In this document: piece after piece, positions 8,717 through 17,154 of the stretch | Layout: each line of letters opens with the position of its first letter | Numbering within the stretch: the stretch's first letter is position 1 | Source of the DNA: Burkholderia multivorans ATCC BAA-247 | Lineage (GTDB): Bacteria; Pseudomonadota; Gammaproteobacteria; Burkholderiales; Burkholderiaceae | Assembly: GCF_000959525.1 (NCBI RefSeq) | Contig: NZ_CP009831.1 | Coordinates: 496,001 to 560,000, forward strand | Length of the DNA stretch: 64,000 nucleotides | Reading direction: 5' to 3' | The notes under the pieces: model-generated | Databases searched by the model: none | The model's input: only the letters and a program-made list of their open reading frames with translations | Told to the model about the DNA's origin: nothing | Program-made: the position numbers and the translations under genes

Positions 8717-9460
8717 TCAGCGCATGTACAGGCCGCCGTTGATGTCCCAGCACGCGCCGTTCGCGAAATATGCGTCGCCCGACGCGAGCAGCACGGCCGC
8801 GTCGGCGACGAAGCCGGCCGAGCCAAGCCGGCCGCCCGGCAAGCCCGCGAGCACCTGACGCAGTTTTTCGGGCGCGACGCTTTCATGGACGATCGGCAGG
8901 TCGAGCGGGCCGGGCGAGATCGCATTCACGGTCACGCCGTGCGCGCCGAGGTCGCGCGCGAACACCTTGGTCAGCGTCAGCGTGCCGCCTTTCGCGGCCG
9001 CGTAGTGCGCGCCCGTCGCGGAGCCGCCGTTCTGGCCGGCGAGCGACGCGATGTTGACGATGCGGCCGGCACCGCGCGTCGCGAAATACTGACCGAATAC
9101 CTGACACCCGAACAGCACGCTGCGCAGGTTCACGTCGATCACCTGATCGAACTGTTCGGCGGTGATCTCCATCGCGGGCACGACCTTCGATGCGCCCGCA
9201 TTGTTGACGAGCACGTCGACCGCGCCCCAGCGCGCGACGAGCGCATCGCGCGCCGCTTCGAAGTCGCGTTTCGACGTGACGTCGAGCGGTATCGCGATCG
9301 CGCGCGTGCCTTCCGGATCGAGGTCGCGTGCGTGTGCGCGGATCGCGTCGGCCGCGATGTCGGCCAGCGCGACGCGATAGCCGGCCGCATGAAAGCGTTC
9401 GGCAATGACGGCGCCAAGCCCGCGGGCGGCGCCGGTGACGAGTACGACTCGGTCTGACAT
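8717..9460 (-). CDS. iacE: Short-chain dehydrogenase, probable IacE
   Basis: A 247-residue classical SDR. 'VTGAARGLG' near the N-terminus binds NAD(P); 'VNNAGASK' follows at about 85; the catalytic Tyr-Lys are in 'HYAAAKGG' around 150, and 'DINGGLYMR' closes the chain. I chose the ATG at 9460, giving a standard SDR length, rather than the in-frame start at 9502 that would nearly abut the amidase stop at 9509. It is the last gene of a minus-strand run iacA-B-I-H-E. In characterised iac pathways IacE acts after IacA, converting the hydroxylated indole-3-acetate product towards dioxindole-3-acetate. Assignment rests on context plus family. Confidence 0.7.
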   Translation of the reverse strand: MSDRVVLVTGAARGLGAVIAERFHAAGYRVALADIAADAIRAHARDLDPEGTRAIAIPLDVTSKRDFEAARDALVARWGAVDVLVNNAGASKVVPAMEITAEQFDQVIDVNLRSVLFGCQVFGQYFATRGAGRIVNIASLAGQNGGSATGAHYAAAKGGTLTLTKVFARDLGAHGVTVNAISPGPLDLPIVHESVAPEKLRQVLAGLPGGRLGSAGFVADAAVLLASGDAYFANGACWDINGGLYMR

Positions 9461-9508
9461 GGTGCGTGATTCCGTGGTTCGCATGCGCGTGCGCGCACGC
9501 ATCGTGGT

Positions 9509-10633
9509 TCAGGCGGCGAGCGCCGCGGCGACATGCGCGGCGAGCGCGCACACCTGTTCGTCCGCGCCCTTGCGTCCGACGATCTGCAAGCCGGCCTTGA
9601 GCGGCGAGCCGTCGAGCGGCAGCGGCACGCTGAGCGCCGGATGGCCGCTCAGGTTGAACGGCCGGATCAGCGACGACATCGCGATCACCGACACGCCGTT
9701 GCGCGCCTCATCGAGCGTGATCGGCAGCGCGGGCAGCGTCGGCAGCACGAGTGCGTCGGCGTGTTCGAGCGCCGCGTCGATCTGCGCGGTGAAACGCACG
9801 CGCACGGCCTCGGCCGCGTCGAGCGCGGCGGCGGTCGTGGTCGCCGCCGCGCGCAGCCGCGCATCGAGATCCGCGCCGAGCCGGCCGGTCGCGACCAGAT
9901 GGCCGAACGCGCGTGACGTTTCGGCGTTGATGACGACGAGCCCCGCGTCGAATGCCGCGCGCAGATCGTCGAGCACGAGCGTGTGCGTGCGCAGGCCGGC
10001 CGCATCGAGCGCCGTACGCAACGCGCGGGCGATGGCCGGCTCCGCGTCGACGACGACCTGCGCGACCGTGCATCCGGCGGCCGACGCCGCCGCGCGCACG
10101 CGGTCGAAGCCCGGCGCGATCGCGGCCATCGTGGCGCTCAGCGTATCCATGTCGCGCGCGAACGGCCCGACGCAGTCGAGCGTCGTCTCGGCAGGCGCGA
10201 CGCCGCGCCGCGACACGCGGCCGAACGTCGGTTTCAGCCCGAACACGCCGCAACATGCGGCCGGCCCGCGAATCGAGCCGCCGGTGTCGGTGCCGAGCGC
10301 CGCATCGACGGCGCCGAGCCCGACAAGCGACGCGGAGCCGCTCGACGAACCGCCGGGAATGCGCGACGCATCCTGCGGATTGAGCGGCGTGCCGGTGTAG
10401 TCGTTGATGCCCGTCATGCCGAACGCGAGCTCGTGCATGTTGGCCTTGCCGGCGATCTGCCAGCCGGCGTCGAGCAGCAGACGCACGACGTCGGCGTGCT
10501 GCGTGGCGGGCGGTGCGTCGGCGAGCGCGCGGCTCGCCGCGCGGGTCGGATAGCCCGCGATGTCGATCGTGTCCTTGATGGCGATCGTCGGCCCCGGGCC
10601 GCCGAGCGTGAAGGTGTCGATGAAGCCTGTCAT
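9509..10633 (-). CDS. iacH: Amidase-signature hydrolase, probable IacH
   Basis: A 374-residue amidase-signature family enzyme. The Ser-Ser-Lys triad is visible: Lys20 in 'IAIKDTID', the cis-serine in 'GGSSSGSA' at 94-101 and nucleophile Ser120 in 'GTDTGGSIRGPA'. The chain is shorter than typical 450-500-residue amidases, in keeping with the compact IacH group. It sits in the iac operon between the NTF2-like and SDR genes. IacH is believed to act on an amide-like indolic intermediate; the precise substrate remains inference. Start ATG at 10633 gives the complete N-terminal lysine motif. Confidence 0.72.
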   Translation of the reverse strand: MTGFIDTFTLGGPGPTIAIKDTIDIAGYPTRAASRALADAPPATQHADVVRLLLDAGWQIAGKANMHELAFGMTGINDYTGTPLNPQDASRIPGGSSSGSASLVGLGAVDAALGTDTGGSIRGPAACCGVFGLKPTFGRVSRRGVAPAETTLDCVGPFARDMDTLSATMAAIAPGFDRVRAAASAAGCTVAQVVVDAEPAIARALRTALDAAGLRTHTLVLDDLRAAFDAGLVVINAETSRAFGHLVATGRLGADLDARLRAAATTTAAALDAAEAVRVRFTAQIDAALEHADALVLPTLPALPITLDEARNGVSVIAMSSLIRPFNLSGHPALSVPLPLDGSPLKAGLQIVGRKGADEQVCALAAHVAAALAA

Positions 10634-10664
10634 ATGCGATGTCGCGCGAGCGCGGTGGAGAAGT

Positions 10665-11198
10665 TCAGGGCCGTTGCGCGGCAGCGAGCGGCCACGGGCC
10701 GTCGAGCACGCGCTCGGTGCGGAAATGCCGGATCAGCCATACGCGGCCGTTCTGCGCCGGCGCGAAATCGACGGTCAGCCGCGCGCCGATCAGCTCCGCG
10801 GCGCCGTCTGCGTAGCGCGACGCCTGCAGCATGATCCAGCGGCCGCGCGCAGCGGTGCTGTCAACCGCGACGTCGATCGTCTCCGAGGTCAGAAAGTGCA
10901 GGTTCGCGCCGAAGTGAGGATCGGGCGGCAGATAGCGGCGCAGCATCGCCACGATCTCGGCCGGCCCTTCCAGGCGGCCGAACTTCTGCGCGTACTGCGG
11001 GCCGATGCCTTCCCATACGGCGTCCGGCGTAAACAGCGCGTCGAGCGCCGGACCGTCGCCGGCCGCTTCCGGTACGTCGCACAGTGCCATGTAGCGCGCG
11101 ATTGTCGCGCGCACCGCGCGCTCTGCTTCGAGCGCGGCCACGCGGCGCGCGAGCGCGTCGAGCGTATGTGCCGCAGCGCGTTCGATCGTTTCGCTCAT
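10665..11198 (-). CDS. iacI: NTF2/SnoaL-like protein, probable IacI
   Basis: A 177-residue protein with an N-terminal helical segment (residues 1-30) and an NTF2/SnoaL-like cone fold ('AERAVRATIARYMALCD', 'LDALFTPDAVWEGIG', 'GRWIMLQASRYADG'). Enzymes of this fold include cyclases, isomerases and small subunits of Rieske oxygenases. Its ATG overlaps the upstream stop as ATGA (11195-11198), so it is translationally coupled to the iacB-like gene. Position and fold match the hypothetical protein IacI of iac clusters, whose catalytic role is not settled. Symbol given on context and therefore moderate. Confidence 0.6.
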   Translation of the reverse strand: MSETIERAAAHTLDALARRVAALEAERAVRATIARYMALCDVPEAAGDGPALDALFTPDAVWEGIGPQYAQKFGRLEGPAEIVAMLRRYLPPDPHFGANLHFLTSETIDVAVDSTAARGRWIMLQASRYADGAAELIGARLTVDFAPAQNGRVWLIRHFRTERVLDGPWPLAAAQRP

Positions 11199-11587
11199 CG
11201 TCGCGCTCCTGACGATGCCGGCCGTGCGGCAGGCGGCACGGTCAGCGCGCGACCGACGCGCGCCTCGATCTTCCCGTAGCGCCACAGGTTGTATTCGCCG
11301 ACGGGCGTCGTCCGATACAGGTTGCAGACGGCGACCGCCGTATCGAAATCGGCGACGTCGGCCATGATGTAGAACGTCCACGGCGCACCGTCCGCGTGGC
11401 CGACGACGAGCCGGTCGTCATCCATGACGCCGAGCACGCGCACGCCGGGCATCGCTTCGACGGCCGCGAGCATCGCGCCGTAGGCCTGCCACACTTCGCC
11501 GATTTGTTCGCGCGGCAGGTCGAAGAAGTTTTGCGATACGCCGCAGCAGAACAGCACGCGCAGCGGCAGCGGATTCGAATCGGACAT
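11195..11587 (-). CDS. iacB: Small dimeric alpha-beta-barrel-like protein, probable IacB
   Basis: A 130-residue protein without signal peptide. Beta-strand/helix pattern 'RVLFCCGVSQNFFDLP', 'VRVLGVMDDDRLVVG', 'PWTFYIMADVADFDTAVAVCNL' resembles small ferredoxin-like-fold proteins of the YciI/dimeric alpha-beta barrel type. It lies directly after the flavin monooxygenase gene (48 bp gap) and is coupled to the next gene by ATGA. IacB of known iac operons is a small protein of similar size next to iacA, and genetic work implicates it in conversion of dioxindole-3-acetate. The C-terminal 20 residues are Ala/Pro/Arg-rich and probably disordered. Confidence 0.6.
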   Translation of the reverse strand: MSDSNPLPLRVLFCCGVSQNFFDLPREQIGEVWQAYGAMLAAVEAMPGVRVLGVMDDDRLVVGHADGAPWTFYIMADVADFDTAVAVCNLYRTTPVGEYNLWRYGKIEARVGRALTVPPAARPASSGARR

Positions 11588-11634
11588 GTGAGGGTCTCCA
11601 GAAGAGTCGGTCGGGCGCCGCGACGCGGCGCGCT

Positions 11635-12828
11635 TTACAGATAGCCGGGAAACGGTGCGACGCCGGTGAACACGGCGCCCGCGCCGTCGAAGTTGCCTTC
11701 GGCGAGAAACGCGTGCTGCGTGACGACCATCGCATCGCGCAGCAGCCGCTGCAGCGGATGCGTGCGGTAGATCGCCGGCGTGCCGCCGAGCCGGTACGCA
11801 CGTTCGACGACGCTCGCGCCTTCGCGTGAGATATGCGTGGCCGCGAGGCGCAGCAGGCTGACCTGATCGGGCGTTACCGCGTTGCCGGCGAGAATCGACT
11901 GCCATACCGTATCGGTCGCGTCGTAGAAGAACGCACGCGCCGAACGCAGCTGCGCCTCGGCTTTCGCGAGCTCGATGCGGAAGTACGCGCGGTCGGCAAG
12001 GCGCGGCGCGCCCGTCGTCGTTTGCCGGCCGCCCGACATGCGGTTCACGACGTCGAGCGCCGCGCGCGCGAGGCCGAGGTTCACGACGGCCAGCACCTGC
12101 GCCGCATAGGCGATCGTCGGATACCGGTAGAGCGGCTCGTCGACGGTCGGCTCGCCGCCGCGCACGAACGTCCACGCTTCGGCGACGAAGCGGTCGTTCA
12201 CGCGCAAATCGTGGCTGCCGGTGCCCTGCATGCCGACCACGTTCCAGTTCTCGACGATCTCGACGTCGGCCGCGCGAAACACGGCCGTGCGCGGCTTGTT
12301 CGGCGCAGCGTCCTGTGCGCCGGGCACCGCGATGCCGACGCCGAGCCAGTCGGCGCCCTTGCAGCCGCTCGCGAATTTCCACGTGCCGTTGACGCGCCAG
12401 CCGCCCGTTGCGGGCTGTGCGGGCTGCACCGGAAACAGGCCGCCGGCGAACACCTGATCGGGGCCGCTCGCGTACAGCTCGGCCTGCGTGTCGAGCGGCA
12501 AGGCGGCGAGGTAGACGTTCGCGGAACCGAAGCTCGCGACCCACGCGGCCGAGCCGTCGGCCGTCGCGATCCGCTCGATCGTCTCGAGGAAGGCGCCGGG
12601 TGCGAGCGCATCGCCGCCGAAGCGGCGCGGCGTGCCCGCGCGATAGATGCCGGCCTGCTTGAACAGCGCGATCACGTCGCGCGGCACGTGCGACAACCGG
12701 TCGAATTCGTCGCGTCGCGCGGCGACGGTTTCGATCACGGCGTCGAGTGCCGAGAGCCGCGCGTCCGGCACGCAGGCGGGCGGCGCCGGGCGAGGGGCGG
12801 TGTCGATGGCAGCGGCGGCGTGTTGCAT
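11635..12828 (-). CDS. iacA: Flavin-dependent monooxygenase, acyl-CoA dehydrogenase fold, probable IacA
   Basis: A 397-residue group D flavin monooxygenase (acyl-CoA dehydrogenase fold, relatives HsaA, HpaB, IifC and IacA). Seen features are 'DEFDRLSHVPRDVIALFKQAG' in the N-terminal helical domain, 'GSAAWVASFGSANVYLAALP', 'WKFASGCKGADW' in the beta domain and 'VGMQGTGSHDL', where acyl-CoA dehydrogenases have their flavin-contact strand. It lacks the catalytic glutamate context of true dehydrogenases. The ATG at 12828 has AGGAGA six bases upstream and a good promoter at 12872-12900. It heads the iacA-B-I-H-E run. IacA with reduced flavin hydroxylates indole-3-acetate as first pathway step. A close paralogue lies at 18534-19736. 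Confidence 0.75.
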   Translation of the reverse strand: MQHAAAAIDTAPRPAPPACVPDARLSALDAVIETVAARRDEFDRLSHVPRDVIALFKQAGIYRAGTPRRFGGDALAPGAFLETIERIATADGSAAWVASFGSANVYLAALPLDTQAELYASGPDQVFAGGLFPVQPAQPATGGWRVNGTWKFASGCKGADWLGVGIAVPGAQDAAPNKPRTAVFRAADVEIVENWNVVGMQGTGSHDLRVNDRFVAEAWTFVRGGEPTVDEPLYRYPTIAYAAQVLAVVNLGLARAALDVVNRMSGGRQTTTGAPRLADRAYFRIELAKAEAQLRSARAFFYDATDTVWQSILAGNAVTPDQVSLLRLAATHISREGASVVERAYRLGGTPAIYRTHPLQRLLRDAMVVTQHAFLAEGNFDGAGAVFTGVAPFPGYL

Positions 12829-12871
12829 GATCGTCTCCTGGGCGGATAGCGGTTCGAAAAGGGCAGGCCTC

Positions 12872-12900
12872 AGTCTAGGAATGCCGAAAACACGCAGCAA
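12872..12900 (-). promoter_or_regulatory. Predicted sigma-70-type promoter of the iacA operon
   Basis: On the minus strand TTGCTG (plus 12895-12900) is followed after exactly 17 bases by TAGACT (plus 12872-12877), 44 bases before the iacA start codon. An AGTCGCGC octamer just upstream (plus 12916-12923) is also found near the response regulator gene and could be an activator contact. Confidence 0.55.
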
Positions 12901-13033
12901 TTGGTGCGCTAGGCCGCGCGACTGGTGACGCTCCGTGCCGTCCTAAAGAAATCTTCAGATGCGATCGATGCGGGCCGGTGCTATGTTGAGCGTCCGCCCG
13001 TGCGATGCCGCGCGGCTCGTTCCGGACCCGACC

Positions 13034-14512
13034 ATGCGCTTTCCCGACGAAGACGATTTCCACCGGCTGCTCGACGCGCTGACGACCTGCGTGCTGCTGC
13101 ACGACGCACAGACGAAGGCGATCGTCTGGGCCAACCGTGCGGCCTGCATCGCGCTCGGCTTTTCCGTCGAGGAGCTGCTGCCGCTGAAGGCGCCGGACAT
13201 GACGCGGCCGGAGCCGAAATACCGTCGCGAGATCGGCGTGGGCGCGATGGACCGCGCGATCGTCGAAGGCCCGCAGGTGTACGAGTGGTGCTACCGGTCG
13301 CGTACGGGCGTCGACATGCTGTCCGAGGCGATCGCGACCTACGTGCCGCTGCGCGGGCGCGACGTCGTGATGGTGCAGTTTCGCGACATCAGCGCCGAAG
13401 AGGCGATCCGTCAGCAACTGCGCCGCTACGAGGCGCGGCTGCGCGAGTTCATGCAGGACCTCGACGAAGGGATCGCGGTCGTGACGCCGCATGGCGGCGT
13501 GCAGTTCATCAGCGAGTCGGGGCGCCGCGTGCTCGGCCTCGCGGCCGACGAGGGGGTCGGCGACGTGCTCGACTACTGCAGCGCGGACGATCGCGCGCGG
13601 CTCGTCGCGCAGTTGCGCGATGCGCCGTCGACGTGTCCGTCGGAACCGCAACGCTACCGGTTCGTGCGGCGCGACGGCTCGACCTGCTGCCTGCGCGTCG
13701 CGTGCCGGCAGGTCGAGATCGAAGACGATCTCGACGGGCTGCTCGTGCATTTTCGCGACGTGAGCGACGAAGTCGCGATCGAGGAGGCGCGGCGTGCGGA
13801 AGCGCGGATGCTCGAGTACGCGGGCCGCTACAACGCGATGGGCGAGATGGCGACCGTGATCGCGCACGAGCTGAGCCAGCCGCTCGCGGCCGTGCGCAAC
13901 TTCATCGAGGGTGCGGTGCAGCGGCTCGGCGCGCGCGGCAACGTCGACGACGCGATCTGGGGGCTGCGCAGCGCCGACCGGCAGGCCGAGCATGCGGCGC
14001 TGATCATCAAGAGCGTGCGCGAATTCATCGTGAAGCGCGAACCGGTCGTCATGCTTGCCGATCTGCGCGACATCCTCGCCGACGTCGCCTACTTCATCGA
14101 GCTGCGCGCGCGCGAAGCGGGCGTGACGGTGTCGATCGTGCAGGCGGACGTGCCGCTGCCGGTCCGCTGCGAACGCGTGCTGATCGGACAGGTGATCCTG
14201 AATCTCGCATTCAACGCGATCGAGGCCTTCGCCGGCTGCGAGCGCGCGACACCCATGCTGACGCTCGGCACCGCGCAGGTCGGCGCGCTCGCGGAGCTGC
14301 GCGCGATCGATAACGGGCCCGGTGTGGCCGACGATGCTCACGATCGGCTGTTCGACGGTTTTTCGTCGTCGAAGGCCGGCGGCAACGGCATCGGACTGTC
14401 GCTGTGCAAGAGCATCGTGACGCGTCACGGTGGCCGCATCGCCGCGCGTCGCGCCGAGGGAGGCGGCCTCGACTGCCGCGTGACGCTGCCGCTCGCCGAC
14501 GCGCGCGCGTAG
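13034..14512 (+). CDS. PAS-domain sensor histidine kinase (FixL-like)
   Basis: A 492-residue soluble kinase without membrane segments. Two PAS domains are seen at about residues 10-120 ('RLLDALTTCVLLHDAQTKAIVWANRAA') and 140-255 ('FMQDLDEGIAVVTPHGGVQFISESG'). The H-box is 'EMATVIAHELSQPLAAVRNF' with His278; the N-box is 'VILNLAFNAIEA', followed by 'DNGPGV' and 'GGNGIGLSLCKS' ATP-binding motifs. It is divergent from iacA. Being cytoplasmic, it probably senses an intracellular ligand; I infer indole-3-acetate or a metabolite. The ATG at 13034 is used because it starts just before the first PAS domain; 12959 and 12983 are possible but weaker. Partner: the regulator at 8033-8665. Confidence 0.82.
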   Translation: MRFPDEDDFHRLLDALTTCVLLHDAQTKAIVWANRAACIALGFSVEELLPLKAPDMTRPEPKYRREIGVGAMDRAIVEGPQVYEWCYRSRTGVDMLSEAIATYVPLRGRDVVMVQFRDISAEEAIRQQLRRYEARLREFMQDLDEGIAVVTPHGGVQFISESGRRVLGLAADEGVGDVLDYCSADDRARLVAQLRDAPSTCPSEPQRYRFVRRDGSTCCLRVACRQVEIEDDLDGLLVHFRDVSDEVAIEEARRAEARMLEYAGRYNAMGEMATVIAHELSQPLAAVRNFIEGAVQRLGARGNVDDAIWGLRSADRQAEHAALIIKSVREFIVKREPVVMLADLRDILADVAYFIELRAREAGVTVSIVQADVPLPVRCERVLIGQVILNLAFNAIEAFAGCERATPMLTLGTAQVGALAELRAIDNGPGVADDAHDRLFDGFSSSKAGGNGIGLSLCKSIVTRHGGRIAARRAEGGGLDCRVTLPLADARA

Positions 14513-14556
14513 CGCAGGGCGCGTGTTGCAGGCGGCCGGCGGCATGCGTGGCACGA

Positions 14557-14943
14557 TCAGCGCCCCAACGCGCGTGCGGTCTGGCCGCCGATCCCGAAGT
14601 CGGTGTTCGGGATGTCCTTGATGATCACGCGCGTCGCCTGCAGCGGTGCGTCGAGCACGTTTGCGCCGGCATCGGACAGCGCCGCGATCAGCGCGCGCTT
14701 TTGCGTGTCGGTGCGGCCGGCGATCAGGATCGCGACGATCACCGGTAGCGCGGGCGGCGCGCCGTCGGCCGCGCTGCGGCCGCCGAGGCCGATGTGCGTC
14801 GCGGGCAGTTCGGTCAGCAGCACGCGTACCGATTCGGCCGGTGCGCCGATCGCGTCGACAGTCGCGTGCGTGAGGCGCGCAATCAGTTCGGCCTTGCGTG
14901 CATCGTCGTGGCCGGCCGGCAGAAAGACTTCGAGTGTGGGCAT
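14557..14943 (-). CDS. Fused tandem tautomerase (4-oxalocrotonate tautomerase-like) of the iac cluster
   Basis: A 128-residue protein made of two consecutive 4-OT-like units, about 1-62 and 68-128. Pro2 becomes the N-terminal catalytic proline after Met removal ('MPTLEVFLPAGHDD'). The second unit begins at 'LPVIVAILIAGRTDTQKRAL' and keeps an internal proline but not a free N-terminus. Canonical 4-OT is about 62 residues, so this is a head-to-tail fusion; fused 4-OT subgroups are known in Burkholderia. In P. phytofirmans a tautomerase-superfamily gene and an MFS gene are required to remove dioxindole-3-acetate, which fits this location beside iacCD. Start chosen so that proline follows Met. 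Confidence 0.75.
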   Translation of the reverse strand: MPTLEVFLPAGHDDARKAELIARLTHATVDAIGAPAESVRVLLTELPATHIGLGGRSAADGAPPALPVIVAILIAGRTDTQKRALIAALSDAGANVLDAPLQATRVIIKDIPNTDFGIGGQTARALGR

Positions 14944-15048
14944 GGTGGTTCGCGGAATCGAGGCGGGTAATTGAGGCGTGTAAGCGGATGCGCGCATTCG
15001 CGCACGGCCGGTGCACGGCGCGACTGCAGCCGCGCACCGGCATCCGCG

Positions 15049-15552
15049 TTACAGCAGGAAGCCGATCGCGCTCAGCGCTTCCGTCGAATCGATCAGCCGC
15101 ACGACCTTTTCGGCGATCCGCAATTCGCCTTCCGCATCGACGTGCAGGCGGTGCGTGACGTCGGCCGCGAACAACGTCGTCGTGCCGCGCTTGTACGCGA
15201 CGACGACCTGCGCGGACTTCAGCTCGACGGTATCGGCGCTGCTGCTTTCGAGCGTGAAGCGCGACACGGTGCGCACGGTGCGCGCCGCATCGGACGCGGA
15301 CGCCGAGTAGCCCGACAGCATGCGCTGCACGCGCTTCTCGCGCATGTCGCGATCGTCGAACACGTAGTTCAGCGTCGCGGCGAAGTCGGTCGTCTGCGGA
15401 TCGATCGGCACCACGTAGTGGCCGGCCGGATCCCACAGGTCGAGCCATGCGCGATAGTCGCGGCGGTCGAGCATCTCCGCTTCGCGCCATACGAACTCGA
15501 CCGCGCGCGCGAAGGTCTGCTGCGAAAAAAGTGCGTTGCGGTCGTCCATCAT
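15049..15552 (-). CDS. iacD: Rieske oxygenase small (beta) subunit, probable IacD
   Basis: A 167-residue ring-hydroxylating dioxygenase beta subunit (NTF2-like fold): 'AVEFVWREAEMLDRRDYRAWLDLWDPAGHYVVPID', 'SASDAARTVRTVSRFTLE' and 'VTHRLHVDAEGELRIAEKVVRLIDS' follow the order of BenB/AntB-type subunits. It plays a structural role in the alpha3beta3 oxygenase. The start ATG overlaps the alpha-subunit stop as ATGA at 15549-15552, guaranteeing stoichiometric translation. Belongs with iacC; the matching reductase lies 7.5 kb away at 23069-24049. Confidence 0.8.
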   Translation of the reverse strand: MMDDRNALFSQQTFARAVEFVWREAEMLDRRDYRAWLDLWDPAGHYVVPIDPQTTDFAATLNYVFDDRDMREKRVQRMLSGYSASASDAARTVRTVSRFTLESSSADTVELKSAQVVVAYKRGTTTLFAADVTHRLHVDAEGELRIAEKVVRLIDSTEALSAIGFLL

Positions 15553-16832
15553 GCTTGCTCCATCATCGTGCGCCATTGCCGATACGCTTCGCGCATGCCC
15601 GTTTCGTCGGTCGCGTGCGCGGTCTTTTCCCCGTTTGCGGCGGTGGTCTCGCGGTTCAGCCCGCGGTTCACGAGGATCGGCACGTCGGGGCCCGCGTACG
15701 CGCCGCGCTGCACGCGCTCCCACGCTTCCGCGTCGTCCGGGCTGCCGAAGCCGAACGGACCCTGAAAGTGCTCGTGGATCCGCAGCCGCTCGCGGTTCGC
15801 TTCTTCGGGGCCGCCGTCCATCGCGAGCGCGACGTGACGGATCTCGGTTTCGGTCGCAGAGATCGGCCGCAGCACGCGGAAGAACGCCATCGACAGCGCG
15901 AGATTCGGAAACAGATTCAGGTTGAAGCCGACGCCCATCAGCGAACGTACGATGCGCCGCACTTCGTCCGGCGTGTGCCGCTCGGCGAGCTTCGCGGCGA
16001 GCGGCGCAAAGCGCTCGGGCAACGGTGCGCCGTCGTCGTCGTCGAGATCGACGAGCTCCGGCATCAGTACCGCGAGGCTGTGGCCGTTGCCGAGCGAACG
16101 GCAGAACGCGGCGTCGCTCGTCATGAAGCTCGTGATCGTGGCGGCCGTCTCGTCGTCGATCGACTTCATCCACGACTTGTGCACGACCGGGAAGTGATAG
16201 AGATCGGTCGTGTTCTCGAGCTGGATCTTCCAGTTGCCCTTGAAGCGGAACTTGTGTTCGCCGTTGGCCTTGATCGGATAGCCGGCGCCCTGCTTCATGA
16301 ACAGGTCGATCCACGGCTTTGCGCCGCCGAGAAAGTCCTCGAGCGGCTCGATCCCGTCGTTGAAGCTCGCGAAGATCAGCCCCTGATACACGCCGACGCG
16401 CAGCTTCACGAGCGGCAGATCGCCCTTGTCGCACACGCCTTCGTAGCCGTCGCCGTACGGCAGCGCGCGCAGCGTGCCGTCGAGTGCGTACGACCAGCTG
16501 TGATACGGGCACGTGAAGCCTTTCGCGTTGCCCTTGTGCGCTTCGCAGACGGTCGCGCCGCGATGGCGGCAGCGGTTCTGCAGCACGTTCACTTCGCCGG
16601 TCTTGTCACGCACGACGATTACCGGCTGGCGGCCGATCGTCGTCGTGATGAAGTCGCCGGGGCGCGGCAATTCGCTATCGTGCGCGACCCAGATCCAGGT
16701 GCGGTAGAAGATGCGGTCGAGCTCGGCTTCGAACAGTGCCGGGTCGTGATAGAGCGCGGGTGCGATGCGGTCGGGTTGCGCGAGACCATGCAGCGCACGC
16801 GTGTCGATCGTCTGATACGGAATGTCGTTCAT
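15549..16832 (-). CDS. iacC: Rieske non-haem iron oxygenase large (alpha) subunit, probable IacC
   Basis: A 427-residue oxygenase alpha subunit. The Rieske [2Fe-2S] ligands are Cys88-x-His90 and Cys108-x2-His111 ('NRCRHRG', 'CPYHSW'). The mononuclear iron motif is 'NTTDLYHFPVVHKSW' at about 205-220, providing the bridging Asp and two His. The family oxidises aromatic acids to cis-diols or catechols. In iac pathways IacC with IacD and reductase IacF leads the pathway to catechol. Start ATG at 16832; promoter and LysR-type operator lie 70-140 bp upstream. It is divergent from the MHS permease at 17155. Alternative: an anthranilate-type dioxygenase, which would serve the same end product. Confidence 0.8.
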   Translation of the reverse strand: MNDIPYQTIDTRALHGLAQPDRIAPALYHDPALFEAELDRIFYRTWIWVAHDSELPRPGDFITTTIGRQPVIVVRDKTGEVNVLQNRCRHRGATVCEAHKGNAKGFTCPYHSWSYALDGTLRALPYGDGYEGVCDKGDLPLVKLRVGVYQGLIFASFNDGIEPLEDFLGGAKPWIDLFMKQGAGYPIKANGEHKFRFKGNWKIQLENTTDLYHFPVVHKSWMKSIDDETAATITSFMTSDAAFCRSLGNGHSLAVLMPELVDLDDDDGAPLPERFAPLAAKLAERHTPDEVRRIVRSLMGVGFNLNLFPNLALSMAFFRVLRPISATETEIRHVALAMDGGPEEANRERLRIHEHFQGPFGFGSPDDAEAWERVQRGAYAGPDVPILVNRGLNRETTAANGEKTAHATDETGMREAYRQWRTMMEQA

Positions 16833-16901
16833 CGTCGTCGTGGGGAAAGAGTGCGAGGGACCGAGACGTCGGCATACGTGCCTCGGGCGGATCACGAAGC
16901 C

Positions 16902-16971
16902 AGTTTCGTCGCCGCCTGCGCATCGGTCAAATCGATCTAAAAACGGCAGTCGGATAAATCCCGTGGATAAC
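16902..16971 (-). promoter_or_regulatory. iacC promoter with LysR-type operator
   Basis: Minus-strand TTGACC (plus 16925-16930) and GAAACT (plus 16902-16907) are 17 bases apart. Upstream lies AT-N10-GAT (plus 16954-16968) extended by TGGATAAC (16964-16971). The same elements with identical spacing precede iacF at 24111-24180, where the box centre falls about 66 bases before the predicted transcription start, the usual place of a LysR recognition site. Confidence 0.65.
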
Positions 16972-17154
16972 GCGATGGCGGCGTTCGCCGCGCGGCGACC
17001 ATGCACGCGATTCATGACGGGCATTTTTGGCGGTAATTTGACCGCGATCGGGGGCCGCTCTTATCGTGGGTCGCACGCAGCATCGATTCGATCGCATGGC
17101 TGCCGCCGACTGCCGGTTCAGCAGGATCCCTGACATTCTTTTCGGAAACCTCCG
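16972..17154. other. Remaining intergenic region upstream of the MHS permease
   Basis: This part of the 322-bp divergent region leads into the plus-strand permease. A TTTTGGCGGTAATTTGACC stretch at 17027-17045 is AT-richer than its surroundings and may hold the permease promoter, but no -35/-10 pair convinced me. Confidence 0.3.

Noticed and set aside
12959-13033. N-terminal extension of the PAS kinase
   Set aside because: The extension is Arg/Ala-rich, lacks a ribosome site and precedes the first PAS domain.
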